Shown here: in pieces, positions 25,126 to 37,334 of the stretch
Position numbering within the stretch: position 1 is the stretch's first letter
How the letters are laid out: each line of letters begins with the position of its first letter
Origin: Gordius sp. MW1
Lineage: Eukaryota > Nematomorpha > Gordioida > Gordea > Gordiidae
Direction of reading: 5' to 3'
DNA: 64,000 bases
Assembly (NCBI GenBank): GCA_964036665.1
Contig: OZ038529.1
Span: 22,702,060-22,766,059 of the forward strand
Program-made: the position numbers and the translations under genes
Notes under the pieces: model-generated
The model's input: the letters and a program-made list of their open reading frames with translations, nothing else
Told to the model about the DNA's origin: nothing
Database searches by the model: none

Positions 25126-26159
25126 GACCTGCTCTTCCCTTAACTTTAAAGAACCACAACCCCGGTCTCGCGTTAAATTTCAATGGTTCTGCATGCTTAA
25201 AAGAGTCTCCTTCTAGCTCAGTTGCATAACACCGCACCCACCCCCACCCAGTAGCTTGCCTAACTCCTCTTCTCCCTCTCACCTTATGTCTTTAATTAAT
25301 GTACCCCGAGCAGGGGATAGAATTAAAAATCCTCTATACGTGTGTTGTACGTGTACGTACTATTACGAGTTCCAGTTTGATCCACGCAATTTTTTGGTTA
25401 AAAAGAAGAGGGGGGGGAGGATGGCCAAGTGCTCCCCCCCCCCCCCTTCTAACTTTGTTCTTAGATCAATTTCACAAATCCCTCTCCCCCCCCCCCCGCA
25501 TGTGCGTAAATGGCATGGCATGGCATATGAGACCAGAATATAATGATCCCCATCCCCTCCCTCTATATCTTACTCGATTCTCAGGTTCTTCTTTTTCTTA
25601 CACCACACAACAGCTACAGTTCAGTAACATTAGAATGAATGTATGTTGTGTGCTTGTGAGTGCGTGCTCGCTGCATCATGATATGAGAGCTAAGTTAGTT
25701 GTGCGTTTAAGACTTAACGGACTTTCAACCAGGCGCATCCTCCCCTCTTGTGTGTGGTATGGTGATGTAAGGGGGGGGGGGTAGTTGAGTTACAGAGACG
25801 AAAGTCCCAAAGAAATAATGATGAACGATCTCCGTGCTGCTATACCTCCCCCCCCCTTTCTTCTTCATTAGAAGTTGTTGGGTGATGTGGTGGCCAAGAA
25901 TTTATCGATAAATTTATGGGTTGTGGTGGTGGTACTTTAATTTTTCCTCCCACATCTGCACGTGGTGGCGTTAGGATTTTATTAATCCGATCGCGGGGGG
26001 GGGGGGCTAGCTTAATATTGCGTAACAATCTCTAATGAAGTCTGCCGTTTGTTCCTTGCTCAGAACATCACAACTTTGCATACTACGGTCATCTCCCCCA
26101 TTACACAACCCCCATCTTTAACTTCTCGTTACTTACTTTTGTTTCTGCTCAAATGTGGC

Positions 26160-26310
26160 CATGAGCGTCGCCAGGGAGAGGCGGGGGGGGGGGAGGTAAA
26201 TTCTTTAAATTTAATATAATTATGGCTAAAATTTGAAAAAGTTGTCATTATGCTCTTCCCTAAAGCATAATTGCCTTCCCCCTCTAGTTCCAATCCTGGC
26301 TACCCCCATA
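26160..26310. mobile_element. Family A MITE
   Basis: CATGAGCGTCGCCAGGG to CTGGCTACCCCCATA; flanks AATGTGGC and AGTGTGCC are only loosely similar. Confidence 0.65.
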
Positions 26311-26413
26311 AGTGTGCCCAAATTTAAAAATAAGTTTAATCGTGACGCTTTTTACTTTACACATTCCACGGGCATTAAACTTATTTAACGGCCTAGGTTT
26401 TACTCGTGCGTGG

Positions 26414-26583
26414 GATGGGCGTATCCAAGGGGTGGCAGGAACGGGCGACTGCCCCCCTCTAAATCCAAAAAATTGCTGAAATTTATTACAAATTATGGCC
26501 AAAATTTCAAAATATCATCATTTTGCCCCTCCCTAAATCATTATTGCGCCCCTCTAATTCCAATGTTTGCTGCTACACCCATG
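26414..26583. mobile_element. Family A MITE
   Basis: GATGGGCGTATCCAAGG to GCTGCTACACCCATG, with the TCTAAATCCAAAAAATT core half. Confidence 0.7.
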
Positions 26584-27156
26584 TACTCGTAAGTGCTATA
26601 TTTTTAAAATATAAGTTTTGGTCGTTTCAGACTCTAAAAAAGGAAAGGATCCCGCGCACCGCATAGCACACTATTAGAGGGGGGGGGGCGAGAGCTGCAA
26701 TGCACCAGTTGTGTAAGTAGTAGGAAAAATACGTGAATATTTGTTTGTTTTTCCCATTTGGCAAGCCATAAAATTGACCCCGACCCGACAGCAGGCAAGC
26801 AGACAGACAACAGCACAGACACATATTGAGATGGAGGATAGGATAGGAGTAGGGAGAAGGAGTTAACTAGATATTAGTAATATAATAATAATATTTATTC
26901 ATTATTCATTCGTTGGTTTCGTTTAAAAATTGGGATATTACATATTACGTACGACACTGCCTGCACACACACAACTGTTCCCCAAACACACGAACAAACA
27001 CATGCATTGGGCGACGCTTTATTTTGCTAAAATTTTAGTGTGGATTGGGGGGGGGTGCTTTATTTTAAAAGGAGCCCTCCTCTGTCCTTTTGTTTTACAC
27101 GCACGCAGTCGTCGGGTGTGAAAATAATTGTTAAATACTCAAAACTAATATACGAC

Positions 27157-27311
27157 CATGGGCATTGCTAGAAGGTGGCAGGGAGGGGCGGTTGCCCCCC
27201 TCTAAATCCACTTTTGTCAAAATTTTTATATGATCATGGCTAAAATTATTAAAAATTATCATTTTGCCCCCCCCCCCACCGCCTCTAAATCCAATTCTGG
27301 CTGTGCCCATG
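27157..27311. mobile_element. Family A MITE
   Basis: CATGGGCATTGCTAGAAGG to CTGGCTGTGCCCATG; flanks TATACGAC and TACACGAC match at 7 of 8 positions. Confidence 0.75.
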
Positions 27312-27803
27312 TACACGACTTTAGACAGACATCCACAAAATCCCATTTGCTTTTGTTTTTTATATAATTTTGGTTTTGTATACAATTATATTGCTCTCCC
27401 AAATTATTTTAAGATTTGCCTTTGCCCTCTCCCCTTACTTCAAATCCTGACAACGCTCATGCCCTAATGGACTTGCGTAAATGTCTAGTAGCTCTCAAGC
27501 TATTGTCTCGCTCGGTACAGCCCTTACAAGAGAACACCATATGGATATTTGGCTGCTACTATTTTGTTTGTTTATTGTTTAAACTAACGACACCTCTCTC
27601 ATAACAATGTCTGGCTCCGCTTTGCAGACGTTTGTCTAAATTTGTGTGCCTAAACTAAGCAGTCGCATGACTAAACCTTGTTTTAAGCCCTAGCGTTAAA
27701 TAAATTTTAAATATAAGTAGTAGGATGAAATGAAATAATTAGGAGGGGCGGTTCAATTACCTAAATTGTAATTGACATTAATGCAATTAACGGTAGGATA
27801 GAG

Positions 27804-27917
27804 CATGGGCGTAGCGTAGCCAGGATTGGACTTAGGGAGGGGTAATAATGATAATTTTTAGTAATTTTAATCATAAATGTATTAAATTTTGAAGAATGCT
27901 CGTATTTTACGCCCATG
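27804..27917. mobile_element. Family A MITE, internally deleted, exact 8-bp duplication
   Basis: CATGGGCGTAGCGTAGCCAGG to TTTTACGCCCATG, flanked by GGATAGAG on both sides (27796-27803 and 27918-27925). The right inner arm is missing. It lies only about 130 bases upstream of the proposed first coding exon of the zinc-finger gene. Confidence 0.85.
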
Positions 27918-28049
27918 GGATAGAGTTATATTAATTATGATGATTAAGTTTTAAATTTTGCCTTAACAGGTTCGAAACAACAATTAAATGTCAGTGCAAT
28001 CCAAAACTATCCTAGTGAACACACCTCGTGCAAATGAACACCTAATGCA

Positions 28050-30777
28050 ATGAACGGGCCCGTCGCTATTAATTTGAGGAAGATGGTAATTAACCCTAAC
28101 CCTTTTCCCTCTTATATAATTTTACCTATATAAATTTATAATTTAGTTGGAATCGCCTAGTCTAAAAAGTGCAAAGAAAGATCCCATGATCGATACTGAT
28201 TCCACGCTGAAAATCAAATTGGAAGGAACGGAACGTTGGAATTTGTGGTTGAACGATCAATTTCGAAATCATACCAGCAATAACAACCAAGTGAGTACAG
28301 GGATAGACGGCGATTGGAGAGATGATAAGGTCATTATAACCCAGCACAATGGAGATACTTACGACGAAACGTGCACGCAAAATGACGTGGTATCACCAGA
28401 AAGTTCCAAGCCATCCTACCACCTCCAAGAGACTCATTCACCCCCAACACCCCCCGAACAATCACCTAAGACGGTCCCTTTAGACTTATCCTTCAAAGGC
28501 AGTTGTTGGCAGCCGCTCAAACCATTGTTGAGCCAACCGGAAAATATTTTAGATTGGCGTACGGAAAGAACCCCGTCGCACTCGGGTAAAGTTACGCGAC
28601 GGGTCGATTGTGAGATTTGCTTGAAATCGTTTTGTGACAAGGGCTCCCTCAAGATTCACCATAGCGCGGTCCACTTGCGAGAGAAGCACAGATGTACGGT
28701 GCAGGGTTGCGACATGATGTTCAGTAGTCGGAGGAGTCGCAATAGGCACAGCGCAAATCCCAACCCAAAATTGCATACGGCCGGGTACAGGCATCATAGG
28801 AGTGCCCTGTACGGACGCCCCAAACCAGCCTGCAGTACCAATGGTACACCCCACACCATTACCACCACCCCTAATGGTCCCCAAACAGATTCGGGGTGTG
28901 GCGGTGGTGGTTATGGTTGTACTACGAGAAGAGCGAGTCAGTCCCCCATATCTTCATCTAATTATCCCCAATCACCAGTGCGTGCCTTAGATTTATCCAT
29001 TAGGCGTCGGTGCAATTCCAACACTAGCCCCGCCGATTACCACCCATCGGCGTTTAATGGCAAATCGAACGGGGATGAGGAAGTTAGTCGTGATTCCATT
29101 ACTCCTCGCATCATGCAGGAATCATCACATACCAGCAATACCGACCATGATTCAACCCCGACCCCTACCAATCACTTGCAAGAGGCTCTAAGCCCTCTCG
29201 TTTCCTTACCCCAACCCTTAAACGGGACCAGGGAAATTTGGCCTCCCGAGCCTCGTACTGACCACGACCATGGAGCAGGAAATGACCAATATTGCTTAAA
29301 AATCAAAAATACTGTTACTCACATATTTCGCAAACGGGAACGCTTCACTGGCAACCACTCCGCTACCTACCATCAGGGTGGAGAGAGTGATGCTAGCGTG
29401 AAAATAAGTAGACGCAAAAGTTTGAGACCTTGTAAATTTAATCCGGCCCAAAGTCAAATACTAGACAAGGATCCTCCCTACACGGAATATCATGACCAAG
29501 ACGACAGTATATTGTCCTCACTCATTCACTCGCATGATGTTCAGCCAAGCCATACCTACAACGACCCTCATAACCGCCAAGTAGGAGGGAACTTGGTTAA
29601 TAGAAATCCTTTGTTGAATAGCGTTATAGCCTCCTTCACTCCCGGGAGCCAGCCAATCTCAAATTTCGTTAAACGCTCGAATGGGTTCGTCTCGCTGCAC
29701 TGCCCCCCTATCAAGATTAAAAGGGAAATGGTTGAGTGCGACGGAGGTAACGAAGGTGTCGATAATGATAACAAAATCCAAAGGTTGAACCGACATGCCT
29801 CCCCCATTCCAAATGGAACCCGCCCCATCAAGCTCCAAACGGACCACACGAATGGAGACATTTTTGCGTCTCATGGGGGTAATACAATACAACTTAAGCG
29901 AGAAATTGATTTAAAGCCTGAGGAGTGGGGAGAACCCATCGATCAAAAACCTATAATCGCACCTACCACCGATGCCTGCCCTTTTTACCCCAACGCTAAT
30001 TTAACATGGCCGACCTCGGTGGCTAATTGGAACCGTGTTAAACGCTATCCAACGACCGACAAATTAATGTCACCATCTTCCCTCTATAAAATCAAGGATC
30101 CTCATCCTCAAGGTTTTGATTTTAAGATTCCGTTCGAGGTAGAAAACTACCGAGGCCCATCAACCTTCGCCCACGAATATTGGTATCAACAAGCTGCCGA
30201 AGCCGCGCGTCTTTATTACTACTCCACACCTCCCATCTACAGAGCTAACCACGCGAATGGGAGCTCATCGGTGCCAAAGTATAAAAGTTTTCATCAGCGA
30301 CCACCACCTCACAACCATAACAACCTCTTTAGACCTATAACGTCGCTGACACTGAAAAAGATTCGAACCATGAGCAATGGACCTCGTAGACCGGAATCGC
30401 CTTGTACCGAGGGTCTGGACATCCCATCGGATCCGGAAAATCCGAGAATGTGCGTTGCGTGCGGCAAAATATTTCAAAATCATTTCGGCGTCAAAACGCA
30501 TTACCAAAACGTCCACTTGAGACTGATGCACAAATGCACGGTGCCCGGTTGTGGAGCCGCTTTCCCCTCTAAAAGGAGTCGAGATAGGCATAGTGCCAAC
30601 GAAAATTTACACGATAAAAAAGTTCCCTCCAATCAACTCGACTCCTCTAATCAACAAACAAATGTCGTCGTTAATGAACAACCTGTTGTTAATGGGAACA
30701 GTTCCCTTCCCATTACATTAGATCCTCCCGAGAGTCAGCATAATCAAACTCCCCCACCTACTCGCCTCCACGAATAA
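28050..30777 (+). CDS. disco: Disco/basonuclin-type paired C2H2 zinc-finger regulator
   Basis: The main exon 28147-30777 begins right after an AG acceptor and encodes 876 residues to a stop. A first pair of fingers at about residues 155-210 (CEICLKSFCDKGSLKIHHSA, then RCTVQGCDMMF and SRNRHSANPNP) is a near match to basonuclin and Drosophila Disco. A second pair lies at about residues 769-827 (CVACGKIF, KCTVPGCGAAF, SKRSRDRHSANENLH). Vertebrate basonuclins have three pairs and Disco one. PLDLS at residues 111-115 and ALDLS at 280-284 resemble CtBP-binding PxDLS sites. The middle is low-complexity and Pro/His/Asn-rich. The family comprises nuclear DNA-binding factors used in neural, gut and limb patterning. 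A short upstream exon 28050-28085 (starting MNGPVAINLRKM) joins in phase over a 61-base intron, but this start is tentative. Other upstream exons are possible. Confidence 0.88.
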
Positions 30778-31900
30778 TAATAATCATTTAATATGGCATT
30801 TCGAAGGGGTAGAAATTGCATTTAGATTTAGGCTTACAATTACTATTATAATAATAATAACATGATTTGAGGGTTATTGCTGAGATTAGTATTATAAGCC
30901 AAAGAAGATACGAGTTCGTTACATGTTCTTTAACAAATCGATTGGTGCTATCACATCTTTAAATTTATTGTTCCCCCACCTCGGATCACTACATCAACAA
31001 AATCCAAACAATTAAAAACACGCGCGCCTTATTTAAATCACATTTATTCACCATCTTTAATACACACTTAGGATATGTTATTTATTATTGAGTTTGTTTT
31101 ATAGTTATTAAATAACTTCTTTTACATACACGCATCCGCATTACCCTGTATTAATCGCCATACGTGCCAATGGGCCCAAAATCAATCATTATAAACCTAA
31201 ACATTTAATCGATGATGCGGCTTTTTTAATACAAACACACGCATTTATAAATAATGGATTTTAATATCCGACCGTTTGATTTTTAACTGAATACATTTTT
31301 TACTTGGTCTTTTTTTTTGTAAAAACCCTTTTTATTCTCTTCTTTTTTCTATTGCTCCTTCCCCTTTTTTATACTACACCGTTGTTTTTTTTTTACTATA
31401 AAGCCTTTGTCTCGCAATATAGAAGGCTCATCGAGGCTCTCTTATTTTTATTGACACAGTGTATGAGTATAATCAAACGAAAGTGATCCTCTTTTTTAGT
31501 TGAACAAATCACCATAATCCTAATTTTTAGCAATTTATTCGTATCATTTTATACACAAACAAACTATTATTATATAATAAACATGATTTATAAATATATT
31601 TATAATTAAAAAAACACATTGAACACACATGATTTGTTTGAGTTATTTTACATACTACTACAAATAATAATATCGTTCCGTGCCATCAATATAATTGATA
31701 GTGCATTTAATTTATATGAAAATTTTGACCATGGTTTAACTTTTATGTTGATAATTCAAACCATAAGCGATGCAAGACAAGAGTATTATTTAAAATCAGG
31801 GCTTATATCCTATGGTTTATTTGATCTCAATTGTATCACTAATAAACAAAGTTTTATTTAAAATAAGAAAACATATTTGGCAATCGAAATAAACTTTTTC
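30778..31900 (+). other. Probable 3'UTR of the zinc-finger gene
   Basis: AT-rich sequence with several TATTTAT/ATTTA stretches and AATAAA signals near 31577 and 31840. No exon is seen. The UTR extent is an inference from the polyadenylation hexamers. Confidence 0.35.
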
Positions 31901-34160
31901 CGTTAATTAAGAATTTAACATTCGCAAATGCCAAAAAGACTAATTTGCCAACAATTTTGGTAAAATTAAATTTTAATTGATATCAAATTCATATTGCAAA
32001 AACTCTTTATTTTATTATTAAGCAAAGCTAGAGCAGTAGTAAAAAATAAGGATTTTAACGAATAAATTTATATACCAAGAAAACTTATGATCTTTTTAAT
32101 AGGCAATTCAATATTAAAGGCCTACTACGATAGACATGGTGTCTTATGGTGTATCCCATTGGAGGACAATAAATAAGGGTCACAAATCAAAAGCACGTTG
32201 GGTCTAGCGGCAATTGATCTCAAATTTAATAATTTTCCAAATGAGATGTTTTTTTCTCACCTCTAAGCTTTTCAACAAATTCACACCATCTCTTTAAGTA
32301 CAGTGAACCAGTTATGGAGGGAGCCAAAAGGTTAGTTTTATTTAGCCTTGCAATGCCTTTAATGGATAGGATGAAGGATGTGTCCTATAAATGGTTCAAT
32401 ATTTTTAATTGATAAAGACACCATCATCAATAATGATTTAAGGACGACGTTCAAACCTAATACTACCTAACGTTGCTAATTGATTCTTGACCCTTCCTTG
32501 TCCATCCCTTTTACCCTTTTGGTATTCTCCAACAATATCCAGACTAATTGGGTTAAAAATGGAACGAAATTGCGCTCTTTGCCCTTAGTTAAGTCTTGTC
32601 GTTTCATGTCCAACCTTCAAAATCTTTGTTTTATCAATTAATCGATTAGAAGTAGTGCCATCTAAGCTACTAATATAGTCTATACCTTATATTAGGCACT
32701 TTTCATGTTGTAAACTTAAATTGAAATTGACCATTTTTTAATCATAGCACAGCACACTTTTAGGCTGAGATTATTGACAAAAATAATTATATCTCACGTA
32801 AAGATATAATTAAATAAAAGCATTATAAATAAAAAAAACGTAAGAACAGATACAGCTACGAATATTCCTGAAATTGTGCAGTTTGCAAAACACGAAACTT
32901 TTAAATAATTTTCCGTATTTCTCTTTATATAATAAAAAAAATTACACTCTCCGGTTTGTAATGGCGTTCAGTCTTAGCCCTGACATGCCACGACCCGTAG
33001 TTCGAACATCCAGATATTAAAATGGTACACTAATGTAAATGTATATTTAACATCGTTTAAGCACTCCTCTCTCACTAAACAGTTAGTGTTTACAGCTTTA
33101 CTATCATGGATACTTAAACACTCTACCCCACCTGACTATCTTTAATTTATGGATTATGCCCTAATTGGATCAACTCTAAATGCCTTAATTATGAATCATT
33201 TTCAACTTCCCATTTTGGAGCATTGAATGACGAATAGAACGAACTTGTTTTATATGATTTAAATGTAGTTTAAAGTTTATTTATAACGTGCGACTATGTT
33301 GCAATATGTAGGAAGGTAGTTGAAATACTCAACAGCTAACCCACCTCCGTATGAATAGGGGCAAAGTAGTACACTTGAAAAAAGTAGCACAAATAAGCCA
33401 AAATCCAAGAAGGATTTAGATAAAGATAGATGTATCAGTAATTTAAAATTCCATTACAAAAACAATGAGGGAAAGAGAGTTAATCATTTAAATGCTAATA
33501 CCTAATTATTTTTATACTTTTACAATTATAAATGAATTTTATTGTATGTATATAGACATCATGAAACAATAAAATTATGTCATTTGAATGCCTTTTATTA
33601 TAAGTAAATAGAAAACATCAGGTTAATCAAAAAACATAATTTCACAGATATAATCATTTAAAAAAATATATGTTAAATTCTGATGAACTGTGGAATTTTG
33701 TTGAATTGTGACGAAATTCGATGCTATTTTTGTGCTACTTTGACCGGCTCCCCTCTGTATACAAAAATACAACACACTTAAATAAAATTGCAGATTAATA
33801 AATTTATAATAATGACTCGCACAGGATTTATACAAGATTTCTATAAGTTTCATATTCGAATTAGTTGGGATTTAAAAAGATAAAACAATCAATGAGTTAG
33901 GGTGGACAAAAATTTTTTTTCAAATATTTTTAACCACTGTGGGCAAAAAGACTTTTAAATAGCAACGACCTAACTTTATACAAATTTTGTTAGATCTAGA
34001 AACATATTATATTCAAATCTAACCATATAAATTATCTATGTGATAATTTTACAAAACCTATATTTAAAAAGTATCTAAACTATCCATATGCTTTGAGTAT
34101 ACTTCAATAAAGATATAATGGCGGATGACCTGCTTATTGGTTGATATATAAATGCATTAC
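31900..34160. other. AT-rich spacer without recognised features
   Basis: No coding exon, family A/B MITE or structured repeat was recognised here. Confidence 0.5.
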
Positions 34161-34164
34161 ATTA

Positions 34165-34355
34165 TAAAATCAGTGGATTGAGATTGATAAAATAGGAGAG
34201 GGAAATGGAGCGCGATATTTCGGGCTATAAAGCCCATCGTCAGGAATCAAAATTTTATTTTTCCTTTGATGATGGGCTATAATTGCCCAATATATCGCAT
34301 CCCTTTCTTTCTACCTAGTTTATCAATCCAAACCCGCCGATTTTATACAATGACA
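34165..34355. repeat. Palindromic repeat with two hammerhead-like motifs
   Basis: The outer parts are inverted (AAAATCAGTGGATTGAGATTG at left; CAATCCAAACCCGCCGATTTT at right). On the minus strand, 34244-34211 read CTGACGA, stem GGGC/GCCC with loop TTTATA, then GAAATATC: a hammerhead-type core with one extra T before stem II. On the plus strand, 34266-34299 carry a decayed mirror copy with the GAAA changed. The TTTATCAATCC flank is shared with the motifs at 10.4 and 61.7 kb, suggesting one repeat family, perhaps terminal-repeat remnants of a Penelope-like element. Confidence 0.6.
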
Positions 34356-34422
34356 TTCACGTTAATGGATTGAATTTACAATATATGATTATATTATAAC
34401 TTGTAACTATATTTATGTTGTA

Positions 34423-34580
34423 AAAGGTGTTTACACTTCTCTTTCTCTCCATTCCTTCCCCTACCCCTTTGTATCGTACACGGTCGTTGTCTCTCTCTCG
34501 CTTGTTGTTTAGCGAGCGTCAGTAGCGGCATTATTATTATTTATCTCGCGAGAGTATTTTATCGCATATTTTAAAAATTT
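34423..34580 (-). repeat. Inverted arm of the 35-kb repeat
   Basis: From GGTGTTTACACTTCTC to GAGAGTATTTTATCGC this is the reverse complement of the beginning of the repeat units at 34635 and 35187, separated from the first by about 55 bases of AT-rich loop. Confidence 0.8.
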
Positions 34581-34634
34581 ATTTTAAAAAATTTATAAAT
34601 AAATAAAAGTAATGATAATAAAAAATTATTTAAC

Positions 34635-35142
34635 ATGCATCTTATATATGCGATAAAATACTCTCGCGAGATAAATAATAATAATGAGGCTACTGACGCT
34701 CGCTAAACAACAAGCGAGAGAGAGACAACGACCGTGTACGATACAAAGGGGTAGGGGGAAGGAAGGGAGAGATAGAGAAGTGTAAACACCTTTCACAACA
34801 CCATCCTTTTTAAAATAACTTCCTCCGGGGAAAGACCAATGAGATAGCGCAACCGGGTAGCATGACCTCTTGATTGATTAGAAATCGAAAGCTCCTCGGA
34901 TGACGTAGTTGGGCTCGATGTCTTTCACCCATTCTCCCGCCTTGCCTACGGTTCCCCACGCTGGTCCCGATTCGCAGACCGGCGTACTACGTTAGACTCA
35001 ACTGCCGAATCCGGTGGAGCCACCATTACAGGAGAACGCAATAAAGACTCCTCTTCCTGTAACGACAACGTTTCCACCTGACCGACAATCGTTGCCTCAC
35101 CTGGCGCTACCAAACTCTGTTGCGACGTTACCACGGACGACC
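34635..35142. repeat. Long direct repeat, unit 1
   Basis: Begins CATCTTATATATGCGATAAAA and continues through GAGAGAGACAACGACCGTG and GGGGTAGGGGGAAGGAAGG to a relatively GC-rich part. Nearly identical to unit 2 but ends about 120 bases earlier. The GC-rich part contains a minus-strand open frame (QDRN/SANRDQRGEP type) that is preserved between units. Class of element unknown. Confidence 0.8.
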
Positions 35143-35186
35143 TTATTGATGCAAATTGAATATATATATCTATATATACGATACAT

Positions 35187-35806
35187 GCATCTTATATATG
35201 CGATAAAATACTCTCGCGAGATAAATAATAATAATGCCGCTATTGACGCTCGCTAAACAACAAGCGAGAGAGAGACAACGACCGTGTACGATACAAAGGG
35301 GTAGGGGGAAGGAAGGGAGAGATAGAGAAGTGTAAACACCTTTCACAACACCATCCTTTTTAAAATAACTTCCTCCGGGGAAAGACCAATGAGATAGCGC
35401 AACCGGGTAGAACGACCTCTTGATTGATTAGAAATCAAAAGCTCCTCTGACGACGTAGTTGGGCTCAATGTCTTTCACCCATTCTCCCGCCTTGCCTACG
35501 GTTCCCCACGCTGGTCCCGATTCGCAGACCGGTGTACTACGTTCGACTCGACTGCTGAATCCGGTGGAGCCCTCATTACAGGAGAACGCAATAAAGTTTC
35601 CTCTTCCTGTAACGACAACGTTTCCACCTGACCGACAATCGTTGCCTCACCTGACGCTACCAAACTCTGTTGCGACGTTACCACGGACGACCGTACCAAG
35701 GTACTGTCACCCTGCAGTGCTACCGTCTCAAGATCGTTCGCGCCCGCAACTATTTCCGACGCGTCCATTGCTTCAATGAAACGCTCTACCACCGTGCCTA
35801 CGGCAA
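35187..35806. repeat. Long direct repeat, unit 2
   Basis: Same order as unit 1 and longer at the right. Its minus-strand open frame (35792-35496) begins MVERFIEAMDASEIVAGAND and is acidic and Ser/Val-rich. I recognise no family for it; it may be a fragment of a mobile element's protein or of a host exon that was carried along. The few differences from unit 1 suggest a young duplication. Confidence 0.75.
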
Positions 35807-37334
35807 TTTAATAACGCTAAAACTATAATATAATTTTCGTAAAATCACATTTAATTATTTTGTTTCTTGTTATTAACTTTAACTAAACGTTATTTTAACC
35901 ATAACTTTGAAACACTGAGTTGGTAATTTACTTATTTTATTCATATTCACATACTGTGCATTTTTATATAAATTGCAATTTTAAATTTGGTGAAATACTT
36001 TCAAATTTATGGATGAGGACACAAATGGTTACATAATAATAAATTCTAAATTTGTGAAGACAACTATAATAAACGAAATCAATGACATTAAACTCAAAAG
36101 GGTGATTAAAATAAATCAATGCTGCGAATAACTATTGGGTGAAGTTTAGTACTTGGAGAAAAATATTATGTATAAAATTTAATAATATTTTTAAGAAAGT
36201 ACTAATTGTTATATCAAAAAGAAAATGGCAGCACTTCTGTAGCTCAAGATATATTTACATCAGCAGTTTCGTTAAACCTAAATTATAAGAAGGTAAAAAT
36301 AATTTTATTTGGAAGTTTGCAAAGAGGTCAAACAAATTACCATCTTTTGCATAAAATTTTAAAGAATGTTAGATCTTAGGAATTTTTATTATGAAACCCT
36401 TTTGACCTTATATTTATTAGATTTTTAATTTAGTAAATTATTATAATTATATTAATCTTATATTAAACAGAAAAACAAGTTTAATCTGGTAACTAAATCT
36501 TATTTAAATAATTATATGAAACTAACGACTATAAATACCTTGGTCGCAATGTTCATTTTCGATAAATTGTTTACAATGGCGTTCAAGTTAGAAATTAAAT
36601 TAAATTCTTTTTCCTAAAATTTAATTAAAATTACAACACGCCCTGAGACTTTTAACATTAAAAACTTGTAAAAAATGCAATGACCTATTTTATGCTAAAA
36701 TTTTGTTGTCCCATTAATAATTATCCATAAAGCGGACTGTTAGCAAGCTATAGATTTCTTAGGCATATGATTGAGTTACTAATAAAAAAAGCCCAGATTT
36801 TAAACACTCATCAAGTGCCTTTAGTGTAAAGAAGCAACTAAATTCTAACGTCAAGTGTTACCATATTAAATATCTAAAATCTAGAAAAATTTGTAAATAC
36901 ATAATATAGGGGGAGGCCTTAATTTCAATATTTATAGTTTATTACATCCTTTAAAACCTGTTATTTTATATTTATAATATAGCTAATAACAAGGATTGGT
37001 TAACTTATTAGAATACTTTATACCCTTAAGAAAATATGAACGACTAGAGAAATGTAATTATACCCCTGAAAAATATAAAAAATAATTTGAGATTCTTATA
37101 ACATGTTATAAGTAGAACATGAATGTAAATATTATGCATCATTATTAGAATTTTTCCTAGCATTTGCACTCTAGTACTCTAAAACATATAAAGTAGCTTC
37201 TACGAATTGGGTTTGAAAAAAATGCGATGTTTTAGGTGAAGGCTATTTTTTATTCACACCGCAATTTAGCGACAATTTGCTTTATTACATATTTTTGTGC
37301 CCCTTCAGTTCATATAAAATTTTTTATAACCATA
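35807..37334. other. AT-rich spacer upstream of the APP-like gene
   Basis: No exon or recognised repeat. The promoter of the APP-like gene should be here or within it, but no clear core element is seen. Confidence 0.45.

Larger units (their letters stand above)
9433..28049. other. Gene-poor, MITE-rich spacer
   Basis: About 18.6 kb between the RUNDC3-like gene and the zinc-finger gene. I see no exon with convincing coding signal; open frames here are short and come from repeats or C/G runs. It holds most of the family A MITEs, the piggyBac/hAT nest, a foldback, simple repeats (CT at 23363-23385, TAC near 20560-20770) and many G or C runs of 8-16. Upstream non-coding exons or enhancers of the zinc-finger gene could be here but cannot be demonstrated. 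Confidence 0.6.

Noticed and set aside
25299-25784. 161-codon plus-strand frame
   Set aside because: Proline/glycine-rich translation of C and G runs, starts without ATG, no family resemblance.
31304-31486. 60-codon hydrophobic plus-strand frame
   Set aside because: Translation of T-rich 3'UTR-like sequence.
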